Positions 9,770 through 19,560 of a stretch of DNA of 64,000 nt are shown here, in pieces. The DNA is from Candidatus Heimdallarchaeota archaeon (GTDB taxonomy: Archaea; Asgardarchaeota; Heimdallarchaeia; Hodarchaeales; Hodarchaeaceae), in the NCBI GenBank assembly GCA_011364965.1, contig RDOB01000004.1:461508-525507 (forward strand), in the 5' to 3' direction. Within the stretch, counting starts at the first letter, position 1. The number at the start of each line of letters is the position of its first letter. The notes beneath the pieces were generated by a model that was not told the origin of the DNA, did no database searches, and saw only the letters and a list, made by a program, of their open reading frames with translations. Made by a program: the position numbers and the translations under genes.

Positions 9770-12586
9770 ATGAATCTAAAACCTGCAAAAAACGTATTTA
9801 TCGTTCCTCATACTCATTGGGATCGTGAGTGGTATCTTCCATTCCAACAATTTCGGTACAAATTAGTACAATTAGTGGATATTCTATTAACGATCTTGGA
9901 TAGCGAAGAATCCTTTAGATTTACCTTTGATGGTCAAACTAGCATCCTAGAAGATTACTTGGAAATCCGACCTGAAAATGAATCCCGATTATTAGGATAT
10001 ATTAGAGAGAAAAAAATCGCTGTAGGACCATGGTATGTCCTTCCTGATGTTTGGTTAGCGAATCAAGAAAGTTTAATCCGTAACTTGGAGTACAGTCAGG
10101 ATTTAGCTAATAGATATGGTATAAAACAAATGAAAATTGGCTATTTACCTGATACTTTTGGCTTTACTAGAGGAATTCCTCAAATAATTGGAGATTTAAC
10201 CGATTTCAGAGCAATAGTTGTATGGCGAGGGGTTCCACCAGAAATAAAGACTGTTCCCTTTTTATGGCGGAGTAGTCCAGCTTCCGAGAAACCTGTATTC
10301 ACAAATTATCTCCCATTTGGATATGGTAATGCTGCATTACTTCCAGAGAGTACAGAAGAATTAGAAACGGAATTAAAATCTTTGGTAAGTCAATTAGAAC
10401 CTTTCTCACCAATACCAATCTATCTCTTACTACATGGGACGGATCATCAAGTTCCCTCACTTAAGCTAAGTAAGACACTCCCTCAAATAAAAGTACCAAA
10501 CATGGCCTTTCAAATATCACTGCTTGAAGATTATATAGAATCGCTTCTTAAGTTGATTAAAGAAGTAGACTTCCCTCCCCCAGAATATAGTGGGGAATTA
10601 CGATCTGCAGCTCGGGCGCATATTTTAGTAGATACCTATTCAGCGAGAATGTGGATTAAATTATGGAATCAGAAGGTTGAAGACCTTTTAACTCATTATG
10701 CCGAACCTTTATGTTGCTATAGTTGGCTTTACTTCCATAAAGAGTACCCTTCCTCATTTTTAACAGAGGCATGGAAACACCATTTGCAAAATCAAGCACA
10801 TGATTCAATTTGTGGGTGTTCTATTGATCAGACTCATGAAGAAATGAAAGCTCGCTATTCTTGGACTCAAACCATTGCAGAAACCATAATAGAAGATGAG
10901 CTACAATCCCTGGAGGCACAAGCACAGACAACAGATCACGACTCGATTATTGTATATAATCCTACAAATTGCTCTGATCTTCCACTCCTTGTAGAATTTA
11001 CTATTTCTGGGGAAAATAAATATCATAGTGTTATCTCTTCAAAAGGAGAGGTCTATAAGTTACAACCTTTTCAAGATTCAAGGGAAAAACTTTGGGAAAT
11101 GACTGTTGGATCGTTAAAATTACGGGCATTGATGCGACTGCTTCCTGGAAGAAAAATAATGACCTTTTATATCAATGAGGTCTCCATTTTCGATAATAGC
11201 ACCAATCCGAAGATATGTGAAGCTCAGTTGATTGTTGGAGACAAACCACTTGGAGAGTTTGATCTAGATCAAATGAAGAAGAGCATCAATTCCCGAATCC
11301 AAAGTGGCAAATACACGCATTTTCACATGATCGTTACAAAAGAGATGAAGATGAATTATATTGCTCTTATCCCGCTCCAAGCCTGGAGCTTTTCGCAATT
11401 AAAACTTATGGAAGAGGGTAATATTCCTGACAATAGACCCAGAACACAAATTTCTAAGGATTGGGTCATACATCCCTCCTATGAAGTAAGGTTTCAGAAG
11501 GATGGATCATTTAATTTATTTGAAAAAGAATTAAACCTTCAATTCAGAAACTTACACTTCTTTGAGGATTGGGGCGATCGGGGAGATGAATATACCTTTG
11601 GGAGAATCGGCCCCGAATCTGTCAAAATATTCGATATTAAAAGGGAAGTGACACTCAAAGGACCACTTGTGTATGAGATTCAACAATCTATGACTCTCAA
11701 GCTCTTTCAAGAGGTTGATGATGCACGGGAAAAACGAATCGGATCAGTTAAAATTCCGGTGACGACTAAATTTAAATTTTATAGTAATATCAATCGAATA
11801 GATATCCAAACAACATTGATCAATACAGCCAAAGATCATCGCCTTAGAATTTGCTTTCTTTTGCCTTTTAAGACCCAGTACACACATACTTCAACTCATT
11901 TTGGAATTATTAAACGTTTTGCAGGCCCGATTGGAGATGATAGTTATTTAGAAAGGCCCTCAGGGATTCAATCCCAAAAACGATTTATTAGGGTTAATGA
12001 TCCGTCAAGTGAAGCTGCGTTCACTTTAATGAATTGGGGCATTCCAGAAGTAGAATTACGGGATGAATCGGTGTTAGCGATGACATTAATTCGCTCCATC
12101 GGTTGGTTGGCCCAATCAAACTTTCCTGAAAGACCTGAATTAGCTGGACCCGCTATAGCTACCCCGAATGCCCAAGAATTAAATAGAGAATATAGATTTT
12201 TATATAGTATTCGAACTCATACCAAAAAAGAACCACTTTTCAAAACTGCAGACCATTCTGAAGCTTTTTCATTATTACCTAAAGCACTATATTTAGCAAA
12301 GAAAATTTTACCTGCTAAATTAGTTGAACCGATGTTTAAAATCTCTGATGCTAGAATAAGGGTCTCTTCGATGCGAATACGGAACAAGAATATCCTTTTA
12401 ACGTTATTTAATCTTGATGAAGCTGAAGTTACGGTTACAATCGAATATGAAAAGAAGATTACACGCCTAAGTCAAATCCTTATAGATAGCTCATTAAAAG
12501 GAGCCCCCCGTAATGGAGAGCTGATATCGAACTTAACGTTTCACCCTCATGAGATTAAACTACTCTCACTTGGATTGAAAGAATAA
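9770..12586 (+). CDS. Glycoside hydrolase family 38 alpha-mannosidase
   Basis: The 938-residue protein opens with VPHTHWDREW, the GH38 zinc motif (HxHxD-like, His and Asp ligands). The nucleophile aspartate is expected in YLPDTFGF (about residue 127). Another metal histidine lies in QAHDSICGCSIDQTHEEM. The central helical domain and C-terminal beta domains have family length (850-1000). It has no signal peptide, so it acts in the cytosol on imported or internally recycled alpha-mannosides, the expected partner of the GPH symporter 31 bp upstream. It could serve N-glycan turnover or use of external mannan-type sugars; the sequence does not decide between these. Confidence 0.93.
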   Translation: MNLKPAKNVFIVPHTHWDREWYLPFQQFRYKLVQLVDILLTILDSEESFRFTFDGQTSILEDYLEIRPENESRLLGYIREKKIAVGPWYVLPDVWLANQESLIRNLEYSQDLANRYGIKQMKIGYLPDTFGFTRGIPQIIGDLTDFRAIVVWRGVPPEIKTVPFLWRSSPASEKPVFTNYLPFGYGNAALLPESTEELETELKSLVSQLEPFSPIPIYLLLHGTDHQVPSLKLSKTLPQIKVPNMAFQISLLEDYIESLLKLIKEVDFPPPEYSGELRSAARAHILVDTYSARMWIKLWNQKVEDLLTHYAEPLCCYSWLYFHKEYPSSFLTEAWKHHLQNQAHDSICGCSIDQTHEEMKARYSWTQTIAETIIEDELQSLEAQAQTTDHDSIIVYNPTNCSDLPLLVEFTISGENKYHSVISSKGEVYKLQPFQDSREKLWEMTVGSLKLRALMRLLPGRKIMTFYINEVSIFDNSTNPKICEAQLIVGDKPLGEFDLDQMKKSINSRIQSGKYTHFHMIVTKEMKMNYIALIPLQAWSFSQLKLMEEGNIPDNRPRTQISKDWVIHPSYEVRFQKDGSFNLFEKELNLQFRNLHFFEDWGDRGDEYTFGRIGPESVKIFDIKREVTLKGPLVYEIQQSMTLKLFQEVDDAREKRIGSVKIPVTTKFKFYSNINRIDIQTTLINTAKDHRLRICFLLPFKTQYTHTSTHFGIIKRFAGPIGDDSYLERPSGIQSQKRFIRVNDPSSEAAFTLMNWGIPEVELRDESVLAMTLIRSIGWLAQSNFPERPELAGPAIATPNAQELNREYRFLYSIRTHTKKEPLFKTADHSEAFSLLPKALYLAKKILPAKLVEPMFKISDARIRVSSMRIRNKNILLTLFNLDEAEVTVTIEYEKKITRLSQILIDSSLKGAPRNGELISNLTFHPHEIKLLSLGLKE

Positions 12587-12726
12587 TTGGTTCCAACTAT
12601 AACATGGATTCTCCCAATCACTTCGCACAGAAGGAGAGCTACAGGTGGTGGCAAGCACCGATTTTGGAGGAAAACCTAAGAAAGGATGACACGTTTATTA
12701 TCAAAGGCATACATTCCCTGAACAAA

Positions 12727-12762
12727 CCCCATCTATCCAGGTCTGGGGATTTTTTTCTTTTT
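12727..12762 (+). terminator. Putative hairpin/T-run terminator of the mannosidase operon
   Basis: CCCCA at 12727-12731 pairs with TGGGG at 12744-12748, followed at once by a run of T interrupted by single C. It lies 140 bp after the mannosidase stop. Archaeal termination depends mainly on the T-run, which is present. The remainder of 12587-12948 shows nothing else. Confidence 0.45.
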
Positions 12763-12948
12763 ATCCAATAAATAAAGGTGAAATTTGTGTACTTATTAGC
12801 TTTTTATATCTAAATCCAAATTAAAAAATAATTTCACTTAATAAAGAAAATTAAACCAATAATTACCTGAAGTAACAAAAAATGAAATGTGCCAATTCGT
12901 GGTTAATAACTAAATAGGATAGATACTCTCAACGTACGGAGGAGATTA

Positions 12949-13815
12949 TTATACATTTAACGCCATATAATATGTATAGAATGCTTGTTTGAGGTCATCG
13001 AGATATTTATCTAGCCATTTTTTCCAGCTTTGCGCCTTTTTTCCTTCTTCATCACATCTAACATAAGCAAGTTGAACTAACTTAAGATCATTCAGACAGA
13101 TGTCTTCCATACTTTCATTATTTCTTACAACTTCAAGAGTAGCTACTTTTACAGAATTTATAAATACCAATTGTTGTTGAATAAACTCCTTGGGATTTTT
13201 TATTATCGGTCCATGACCTGGCACAATCACATCGATATCCATGTTCAAAATGTTCTCAAAAGCAACAATATACTCTTCAGGATTTCCCGTCTTTTTTGAC
13301 ATATTATCAAATGATTTATTCTGATAAAATGTAAGAAATGGAATGCTGAAATTAAAGCGATGAAAGATTAGGTCTCCTGAAAATAAGGTTCTGTCATCGG
13401 GGAAATATGCTCCACTTGATCCGATCGTATGACCACCAAACCAATGAAATTCAACTGTACTAAGACCGTCTTCAATAGTGGTTGATTTTTGAAATGAATT
13501 AATTATAAAATCAGTTGAACTTAGTTTTTTTGGCATATTTTGGATACAATTTTTACTTGCTACAAGTGGGACATCTTTAAAGGCTTGTAATCCATTTCTA
13601 TGATCACTATGAGTATGAGTCAGAAATAGATATTTCACTGGAAGATTAAATGTCTCTTCTAACTGCTTTCTAAACTGCCTGCTCAAGTCTAATGAACTAG
13701 TCGCATCTATTGCTATCACAAAAGTTTGTAATGCTATTCCCCCAAAATTACCAGATCGCTTTATACCCGAGGTACAAGCTATTGTACGAGAAGTAACAGC
13801 TTCTAATTCTATCAT
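12949..13815 (-). CDS. Metallo-beta-lactamase-fold hydrolase
   Basis: The 288-residue protein has the binuclear metal motif THTHSDH (about residues 65-71), the following histidine in GGHTIGSSG (about 127), the bridging aspartate in LFSGDLIF (about 146) and a late histidine in VPGHGPI (about 200). This is the general MBL-fold hydrolase set. The family covers lactonases, thioesterases and glyoxalase II-like enzymes; the substrate cannot be told. It is a single gene, with its stop 360 bp from the mannosidase operon and an AT-rich 570-bp region upstream. No signal peptide. Confidence 0.85.
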   Translation of the reverse strand: MIELEAVTSRTIACTSGIKRSGNFGGIALQTFVIAIDATSSLDLSRQFRKQLEETFNLPVKYLFLTHTHSDHRNGLQAFKDVPLVASKNCIQNMPKKLSSTDFIINSFQKSTTIEDGLSTVEFHWFGGHTIGSSGAYFPDDRTLFSGDLIFHRFNFSIPFLTFYQNKSFDNMSKKTGNPEEYIVAFENILNMDIDVIVPGHGPIIKNPKEFIQQQLVFINSVKVATLEVVRNNESMEDICLNDLKLVQLAYVRCDEEGKKAQSWKKWLDKYLDDLKQAFYTYYMALNV

Positions 13816-14387
13816 ATGAACACCTGATTATTTTATGTAATATAAAATGAATTTGAAGGATTATTCTATTATAAACTCCTGTACGGGATAATTCTATATT
13901 TTTGATAGCGATATTACGATATTATAATACTTTAAACAAAGTACCTGTAAATTAAGCAAATATAATTAAAGGTATTAGTAGTACAGTATCACTGATTCTT
14001 ACAATATAGTCAATCTAATATTATTATTTAAAAGGATTTCCAAAGAGGTCATTGTTTAGAATTTTAGAGTATTTACATTAGCAAAGATGTTTTTACAAAC
14101 ACGAGAAGAAAAATCAGTTAAATCGAGAAATTTTTTTCAGAATAATTATTTCTTAATTACTATTCAGTTAAAAATAACGCATTTTATAGAGCTTTTGTAA
14201 TTATCACAAAAAAATTTTAAGTAAAAAAACGTGGTAGACAAGACTTGGATCAAATTAATTTACATGGATACAGAAACTGATATTTTCTTCAAAGGTTATA
14301 CTTGAATGGAAGAATAGGAAGGCATATGACCGACTCAGAGGAAGATGAACGAGGATAACTTATACGCACCCAAATTTCACCTAGCTT
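13816..14387. other. AT-rich intergenic region
   Basis: It contains the promoter region of the MBL gene (minus strand). No repeat copy, RNA gene or long coding remnant was recognised before the fragment at 14388. Confidence 0.4.
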
Positions 14388-14510
14388 TTACGAAATCTCT
14401 GAAAATAAGGAGAGAAAAGAAATATTACAGTCAATTAATGTCCTATCTAAGCTACTTTCATAGTCCCGAATGATATTCTGAGAAAGCTCATCCAAATCGA
14501 AGTTCCACAC
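14388..14510 (-). pseudogene. Truncated copy of the 72-residue protein gene at 36404
   Basis: A GTG-started reading frame of 40 codons begins MWNFDLDELSQN and continues through DYESSLDRTL. This matches the first ~32 residues of the protein at 36404-36622 in both protein and DNA. It then runs into unrelated sequence and stops at 14388-14390. The two copies are 22 kb apart, so the fragment was moved or duplicated and then lost its 3' half. Confidence 0.6.
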
Positions 14511-14596
14511 CTTACCTCATCTGTGGATTTCGCTGCTTGAGGTTCGTTAGCTAGTCAGAAAAATCGAACTCGCTGTTTGTAGAATTTCTTTTGAAG

Positions 14597-15538
14597 TTAT
14601 TTGTTTAGTTGTAACAAAGAGTAGCTTATAGCTGGGTGACTTTGAATATTCGGATGAAGAAGTCCAGTTTCATTTAGTAATCTTGGATCAAAGGTTTTGT
14701 TATTATAAAAGCGCTTTAAACACTCTATTTCAGATTCAGTTATTTTTAATTGGATGGATCTTATGAATTCAATTGCTAAATTTTTCCAAGTATCAAACAT
14801 TTTATCGTTCTGTTGATTCTTTCGGGGAAGTACTTGGCGTAAATGTTCATCAAGTCTGATATTCGATAAATGAGAGTCAGGATCTACTTTTGGTAAGTAG
14901 AAACGACTATCTGTAAGGTTTTTCAGTATCAAACACTTCCTAAAGACGTGTTGGTTAAATTTGGCTGTGCTAATTGCTGCTACATCAAACAAATCTCTAG
15001 CAGATTTTCGACCTAAGAGGGTTCCACACTTTGAACTAAAAAGTTCCTCTCTTTGTGGTAATTGAATTTCTGACTCGTCTCCAGTCTTAGGATGGCGAAA
15101 AACACAGTTTATATCTTCAGTTAAGAATGGAATTCTATTCATATATCCTATTTCGACTTTGAAACTAGAACTTCGGACGGATCCGTATTTCACATCAAAA
15201 CGAGTGAGAGGATAACTGGCATTTATCTTAATATCAGTTTTATTATATCCTAATCGCACCAGGACTTCTTTGACAATAGAATCGATTTGATCTCGTTCTA
15301 TTCCCCAATCATTTGTACTATCCATTATTCTGAAATCAAAATCAAGATCTACTGATAAGCGTCTATATTGGCCTAATTCGATTAAATTAAGAGCTGTACC
15401 CCCTACAAGACGAAGGTATTTCTGAATATAAGGAATATCATACAATCGGTCAAGTACATCGGAAATTCGATAGACTTTTTCAACAGTTCCAAAATTATAC
15501 TCCTTTTCGATCGTTACTGACGATAATCCATTTGTCAA
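14597..15538 (-). CDS. AbiEii-family nucleotidyltransferase toxin
   Basis: The 313-residue protein contains LVGGTALNLIELGQYRRLSVDLDFDF (about residues 41-66): a GG-T/S motif followed by DxD, the nucleotidyltransferase signature of AbiEii/AbiGii (PF08843) toxins. A later RSARDLFDVAAI matches the conserved RDxxDL block. It lies 79 bp downstream of the AbiEi-like gene on the same strand, the classical type IV antitoxin-toxin order. Family members with this fold transfer nucleotides to tRNA or proteins and slow growth, giving phage defence or plasmid-like maintenance. The gene seems intact. Confidence 0.85.
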   Translation of the reverse strand: MTNGLSSVTIEKEYNFGTVEKVYRISDVLDRLYDIPYIQKYLRLVGGTALNLIELGQYRRLSVDLDFDFRIMDSTNDWGIERDQIDSIVKEVLVRLGYNKTDIKINASYPLTRFDVKYGSVRSSSFKVEIGYMNRIPFLTEDINCVFRHPKTGDESEIQLPQREELFSSKCGTLLGRKSARDLFDVAAISTAKFNQHVFRKCLILKNLTDSRFYLPKVDPDSHLSNIRLDEHLRQVLPRKNQQNDKMFDTWKNLAIEFIRSIQLKITESEIECLKRFYNNKTFDPRLLNETGLLHPNIQSHPAISYSLLQLNK

Positions 15539-15617
15539 GAATGCATCCTTTCCTAATTCATAATCTATTCAATTACTATCCAGTTATCGAGTTTGTAAAA
15601 TCATTAAATATTTCTTT

Positions 15618-16457
15618 TTAGACTCCTCGTAAGTTATTTTCAATAAAATCTTTAGATACAAGTAGCTTCCAGCGTGAAATAGAAGTAGTCTTTTCTTGTT
15701 GAAAAGATCTATCAATGTAAAGCCAACTATTCGATAACCGTTCTTCTAGTGCTCTGAAAACCTTGTCAGGAAGATGCTCATAATAAACTGATTTGTACGT
15801 TGGATGATTCCGAAGGATTTCTAATACAAATCCTACTTTTCTAATCAGAATCTGTTTTGGTTCTAACAACCACAAAACTTCTAGTAATTTGTCAAAATCT
15901 AATCCACTTAAGTTTTCTAGGCTTTTCAGGGCTTCCTCCCACCCTCCTGCATACCTCACCCGATCAAGACTGTCGATAAAAGTTCGTTCTTTGGATGTCA
16001 CTTTCACTTGACTTTTTTCTGTTGCTTTCCTAAATACAATTCCTACACTTGGATGTTTTAAAGCTACTGACCGAAAAACAGCATTTCCTACCGTGAATGG
16101 CCTAAAAAAAGATTCACTACCCAAATATACATCATTAAATTCGTTATATGCTACACCATAATATTCTAAAGCTGTATGATAACAGATTACCTCTTTTCCA
16201 TTATGAAATTTACTTGCTACTAAAAATTTGTTTAAATTCTGATCTAGATTGTCTTGAAATGGCAATAATGCATGATAAAGTCCTCTGTAAATTCTTAATA
16301 GTTTTTTCTGTTCAACTAATGGCCCCACGTGAGCCTGATGAATGACTTTCCTAGATAAGGACGGGTTATTCAGTCGATAAAATTCTACAATCTCATTAAA
16401 AGTGATTACTTGTTCTTTTAGGGCTTTTTCATACAATAAACTACGTTCTGATTTCAT
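15618..16457 (-). CDS. AbiEi-family antitoxin/regulator
   Basis: The protein has about 279 residues from the chosen ATG at 16457, which has AGGATGAT 9 nt upstream; the frame stays open back to a TTG at 16541. A winged-helix N terminus (TFNEIVEFYRLNNP..KVIHQAHVGPL, then LLRIYRGLYH) is followed by a longer AbiEi-like C domain with a KATEKSQVKVTSKERTFID region typical of these proteins. It is the upstream partner of the AbiEii toxin at 14597. AbiEi proteins repress their own promoter by binding repeats, and two 40-bp repeats lie over the predicted promoter here. The shorter start is preferred because the TTG at 16541 lies inside the repeat, upstream of the likely transcript start. Confidence 0.78.
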   Translation of the reverse strand: MKSERSLLYEKALKEQVITFNEIVEFYRLNNPSLSRKVIHQAHVGPLVEQKKLLRIYRGLYHALLPFQDNLDQNLNKFLVASKFHNGKEVICYHTALEYYGVAYNEFNDVYLGSESFFRPFTVGNAVFRSVALKHPSVGIVFRKATEKSQVKVTSKERTFIDSLDRVRYAGGWEEALKSLENLSGLDFDKLLEVLWLLEPKQILIRKVGFVLEILRNHPTYKSVYYEHLPDKVFRALEERLSNSWLYIDRSFQQEKTTSISRWKLLVSKDFIENNLRGV

Positions 16458-16501
16458 TTGCAATATCATCCTAATAGGATTTCTTGCATTGTTCTTATAC
16501 T

Positions 16502-16619
16502 TATCCACCCTTATAAGTAGGATAACTCGAGTAGAATGCAAAAATTCCTAGTTCAAGTAATTTGATTTTTTCTCATATTTATCCACCGTTTTAGGTATGA
16601 TTATTCAAGTAAAATGCAA
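16502..16619 (-). promoter_or_regulatory. Promoter and duplicated operator of the AbiE pair
   Basis: Two direct repeats of 40 bp, at 16502-16541 and 16580-16619, share TATCCACC at one end and AAGTA/GAGTA-AATGCAA at the other, with 78 bp between starts. On the minus strand the first repeat contains TATA-like CTTATAAGG upstream of the antitoxin start at 16457. AbiEi antitoxins repress by binding such repeats, so they are probably the operator (inference). Confidence 0.55.
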
Positions 16620-16875
16620 CTGAGTAGTCTACGGCGCACGAGTATATAATATTTTGCTTGATGGATATTTACATTCGAAATTCATTATTTTAATTCATTA
16701 AATAAAAAATAACAGTAGGTAAAAATATTTATTTTTATAAAAATCCATTTGGAGGAGCTTTACAGAGTATAGCTTTATAATTATTAAACTATCTAAGGAA
16801 AAAATTGGTTATCAAGGGATTTTTCTTACTAATTCCTATATACCGAATAACTTCGTCCTTCTTTTGTCTTTCTTT

Positions 16876-16980
16876 TTATTTTTCGATGAAAACTTGTATC
16901 GAAGCAGATTCTTCCTGAGAAATGCCTTCGCAAACACACAATTCACTTGATAATCCGCAAGTACGACATTTTTCACCCAT
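16876..16980 (-). pseudogene. Truncated aIF1 (SUI1-family initiation factor) N terminus
   Basis: A 34-codon frame starts ATG at 16980. It reads MGEKCRTCGLSSELCVCE and then an IxxEE stretch. This is the archaeal aIF1 N-terminal zinc knuckle (CxxCGLxxELCVCE). The frame ends at TAA after FIEK, just where the SUI1 beta-alpha domain should begin; a following lysine/arginine-rich stretch in another frame could be a frameshifted remnant. A complete aIF1 gene is expected elsewhere, so this is probably a dead partial copy. Confidence 0.6.
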
Positions 16981-17130
16981 TTTGGAATTTTAACCTCTCA
17001 AGTTTGTGTCTCATTAAGATGTGAATTGATAGATCTGAACTTTTTCTAGTGTTGGATTTAATACAATTATTTTTGCATATTAACATCGTAGAAAGCAGGT
17101 TTAGAAATAAAAATATTAAATATTGACAGA

Positions 17131-17820
17131 TTAATAAATAAAAGGAATTATTCGCTTTGTCCGCTTCATATAATTACGATATTCATCCCCAAAAGTATCA
17201 ATCAATAATTTTTCTTCTAACTGTATTCTTTGATTTAACCATAACACGAGAACTAACAAAATAATCATCGAACAAATCATACTAGAAAAGGAAAGTGCAT
17301 ACCCAAGGAAAAGAAATGCTGATCCAGTATAAATAGGATGTCGAATAATGTGATATGGTCCTTTGGTAACTAATTTATGGTCTTTTTCAATCCCTATTAC
17401 AATTGAGCTCTCTCTTCCAAGAATAATCCGACTTGTACACATTGTACTCCCCCCAATTATAATCATTAGGATACCAAGCGCCCAGAATGCTCGAATTAAC
17501 TCTGGAGAGAGTATCTTCAGTTGAATTAAGGAATATTCAAGATAAGGAACTGAAGCGATAAAGGGAATCATAAAAAGAAGAAGGAACATTGAGAGAGCTT
17601 TATAGAGCTCTATTTTTGCTTTTTTCTCTTTTTGGCCGTAAACAAGGAATGGTTGAGCAGCTTTGTCAACAGCAAGAAAGATATTAAATAATATTAGAGG
17701 AATCGAGAAATTTGATGTATAAACTTCAGGAAAGAACAAAATAAATACTACATTGATGAAAGCAAGAACTGCAACCACGGTAAATATTTTTAGTAAAACG
17801 AAGGTTACCTTATTTGGCAT
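17131..17820 (-). CDS. ICMT/PEMT-family membrane methyltransferase
   Basis: The 229-residue protein has about five or six helices. The conserved C-terminal catalytic block is LVTKGPYHIIRHPIYTG (about 154-170) and later EEKLLIDTFGDEYRNYMKRTKRIIPF. These match the isoprenylcysteine carboxyl methyltransferase / phospholipid N-methyltransferase family: RHPxYxG binds S-adenosylmethionine and the E...YxxY...RxxPF end closes the site. The natural substrate in archaea is not known. It stands alone, with 310 bp of featureless AT-rich DNA upstream. Confidence 0.85.
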   Translation of the reverse strand: MPNKVTFVLLKIFTVVAVLAFINVVFILFFPEVYTSNFSIPLILFNIFLAVDKAAQPFLVYGQKEKKAKIELYKALSMFLLLFMIPFIASVPYLEYSLIQLKILSPELIRAFWALGILMIIIGGSTMCTSRIILGRESSIVIGIEKDHKLVTKGPYHIIRHPIYTGSAFLFLGYALSFSSMICSMIILLVLVLWLNQRIQLEEKLLIDTFGDEYRNYMKRTKRIIPFIY

Positions 17821-18142
17821 AATTTTTCGTCATCTCAATGATAATAATATTAATAATAAGAAGAAGTCTTATTTTCATTTTTAATAAGGCTTTTTATTGC
17901 ATATACTATTCTTAATTAGTTCACAAAAGAAAACTTCAAATGATTCTAAGAGGATTGAATAATTCAAAAAAGAAAACTTCTAAGCAAAAGTAAACTCTTA
18001 CTTGTAACAATAAATTGGAGTATTATAATGCTATATCACATATATTAGGATTTACTTAGTTAAAATTTCTAATTGCTTTTTTTTTAAGGATTCTTGATAT
18101 AATAGAAAAATTGAATAGAACAAATAATCATTAGTAAACCAA
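17821..18142. other. Intergenic region, nothing recognised
   Basis: This 322-bp AT-rich stretch lies between two minus-strand genes. It should hold the promoter of the methyltransferase gene. No repeat, RNA or coding remnant was seen. Confidence 0.4.
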
Positions 18143-19387
18143 TCAAAAATCATCTCTTGGGAGATTATTCAAAGGTGGAAATACATGATTAGGAAAAGTT
18201 GAATTAGAATAGTTTTGGATCTTACCTTGTTTAACTAAAGTATTAAAATTAAAATAACCAGAAACTAATTGGGTAAAGGAGCCAATATCTGACTTAAAAT
18301 CAAGATCAACTTCACTAGTAACATCATGGGTAAGTAGAGATGCCTTTCCATTTTCAACAGTCAAAGTAAAGATTTTGTTGTTCCAATCACAATAGTCATC
18401 CATAATTTGAAAGGTCATGGTACCATTAATTTGGGGATATTCAATCAATTTTAAGACTTCTTCAACATTGATGATTCGCACCATCATACCAGGATATGTT
18501 TTTCTTTCTAATGTATAGAGATTAGTAATATAGTGCTCAATATCATCAGAAATTTCTCGACACTGAACATATTTGCGTTGAGAGTCATGATCCTTTAAGA
18601 ATTTAAATATGGCAATTTTGGCATCTTCAGTCAACCAAAAATATTCTATAAGATTCATTCTATTTGTCCTATCATTGTCGACTGTTGGCAGTTCAAGATC
18701 CTCATCCTCAAAACTTGGTTTCTTAAACTTGATTCCTACATACCCCACTGGACTAGCATTTTTATCGTAAAATACAAATTTAAATCCCTTCCATTGAAAC
18801 CAACTACCAACGGTCTCTTTTTTCTTCCACATATCGTCATTTCTTACAAAAATTAAATTAAAATCTTGACTAGCTTTATCATATACTCTTCGGATGTCTT
18901 TGAAATCATCAACCAATTTAATAGTTATATTATTTTCCTTCTGATCTGTTACTGGTAATTTAATTTCAGAAAGTGGAAAGAATAGCATTTTTAAGTCTGA
19001 ACAATTTGTATAGCCAAACTGTTCATAATAAGAATAACTAAATGGGTAAAGGACAGAGAGATATTGAGAATCATCATTCATTGTTTTAAAAAATACCCGA
19101 AAGAGAGTCTTTATTAACCCAGAACGTCTATATTGAGGAAAGGTTGCCACCGCAATAACCGCAGCAGCTTGGAGATTTTTCCCCCGAAATCTTAAGGTCC
19201 AATTCAATTTGGTCATCGAGGAGCATAGTTCATGATTATTAAAGGCTCCAATTGTCATTGGAAGATATTCTTCTTTTCCTTCAATTTTTAAATCATTAAA
19301 ATTATTTATATGCGGATCAAAAGCATAACGCCAGAGTTTAGATACTTGTTCCAAATCCAATTCAGTGAGTCGTCTTATTTGAATCAT
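18143..19387 (-). CDS. Eis-like GNAT N-acetyltransferase
   Basis: The 414-residue protein has the two-GNAT plus SCP2-like arrangement of the Eis family. The first GNAT domain includes AAAVIAVATFPQYRRSGLIKTLF (about 74-96): an acetyl-CoA loop VATFPxYRRxGL, then YPFSYSYYEQFGY. A second GNAT-like middle follows, and the last ~110 residues (GTMTFQIMDDYCDWN...TQLVSGYF) look like the sterol-carrier-like C domain. Eis proteins acetylate amines on small molecules or proteins; the target here is unknown. The gene seems complete and stands alone. Confidence 0.82.
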   Translation of the reverse strand: MIQIRRLTELDLEQVSKLWRYAFDPHINNFNDLKIEGKEEYLPMTIGAFNNHELCSSMTKLNWTLRFRGKNLQAAAVIAVATFPQYRRSGLIKTLFRVFFKTMNDDSQYLSVLYPFSYSYYEQFGYTNCSDLKMLFFPLSEIKLPVTDQKENNITIKLVDDFKDIRRVYDKASQDFNLIFVRNDDMWKKKETVGSWFQWKGFKFVFYDKNASPVGYVGIKFKKPSFEDEDLELPTVDNDRTNRMNLIEYFWLTEDAKIAIFKFLKDHDSQRKYVQCREISDDIEHYITNLYTLERKTYPGMMVRIINVEEVLKLIEYPQINGTMTFQIMDDYCDWNNKIFTLTVENGKASLLTHDVTSEVDLDFKSDIGSFTQLVSGYFNFNTLVKQGKIQNYSNSTFPNHVFPPLNNLPRDDF

Positions 19388-19445
19388 CTTAGTCAGTCTA
19401 TTAATTTTCAGGTCCTTTTTTATAATTACAGACTATGACTAAATT

Positions 19446-19560
19446 TGTCAGACAACTGCTAAAAAGGTTAGCTGTTCTGAACAGGATGAGTCACGCATCC
19501 GCTATCCGGAAAGACCCCTTTCTTCAAAGAAAGAGGGTCTCGAGGGATTACTTTTGTCGA
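19446..19560 (-). ncRNA. Predicted structured 3' end / omega-RNA region of the TnpB element
   Basis: Three consecutive hairpins cover the last codons of tnpB: a ~12-bp stem at 19513-19539 (GACCC...GGGTC around CTTTCTT/AAGAAAG), one at 19484-19500 (GGATG/CATCC) and the palindrome at 19472-19484 (CTGTTC-T-GAACAG). In known IS605/IS1341-type elements the guide RNA scaffold overlaps the 3' end of tnpB and runs into the flank. The position fits; the exact end and guide cannot be set from one copy. Confidence 0.4.
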
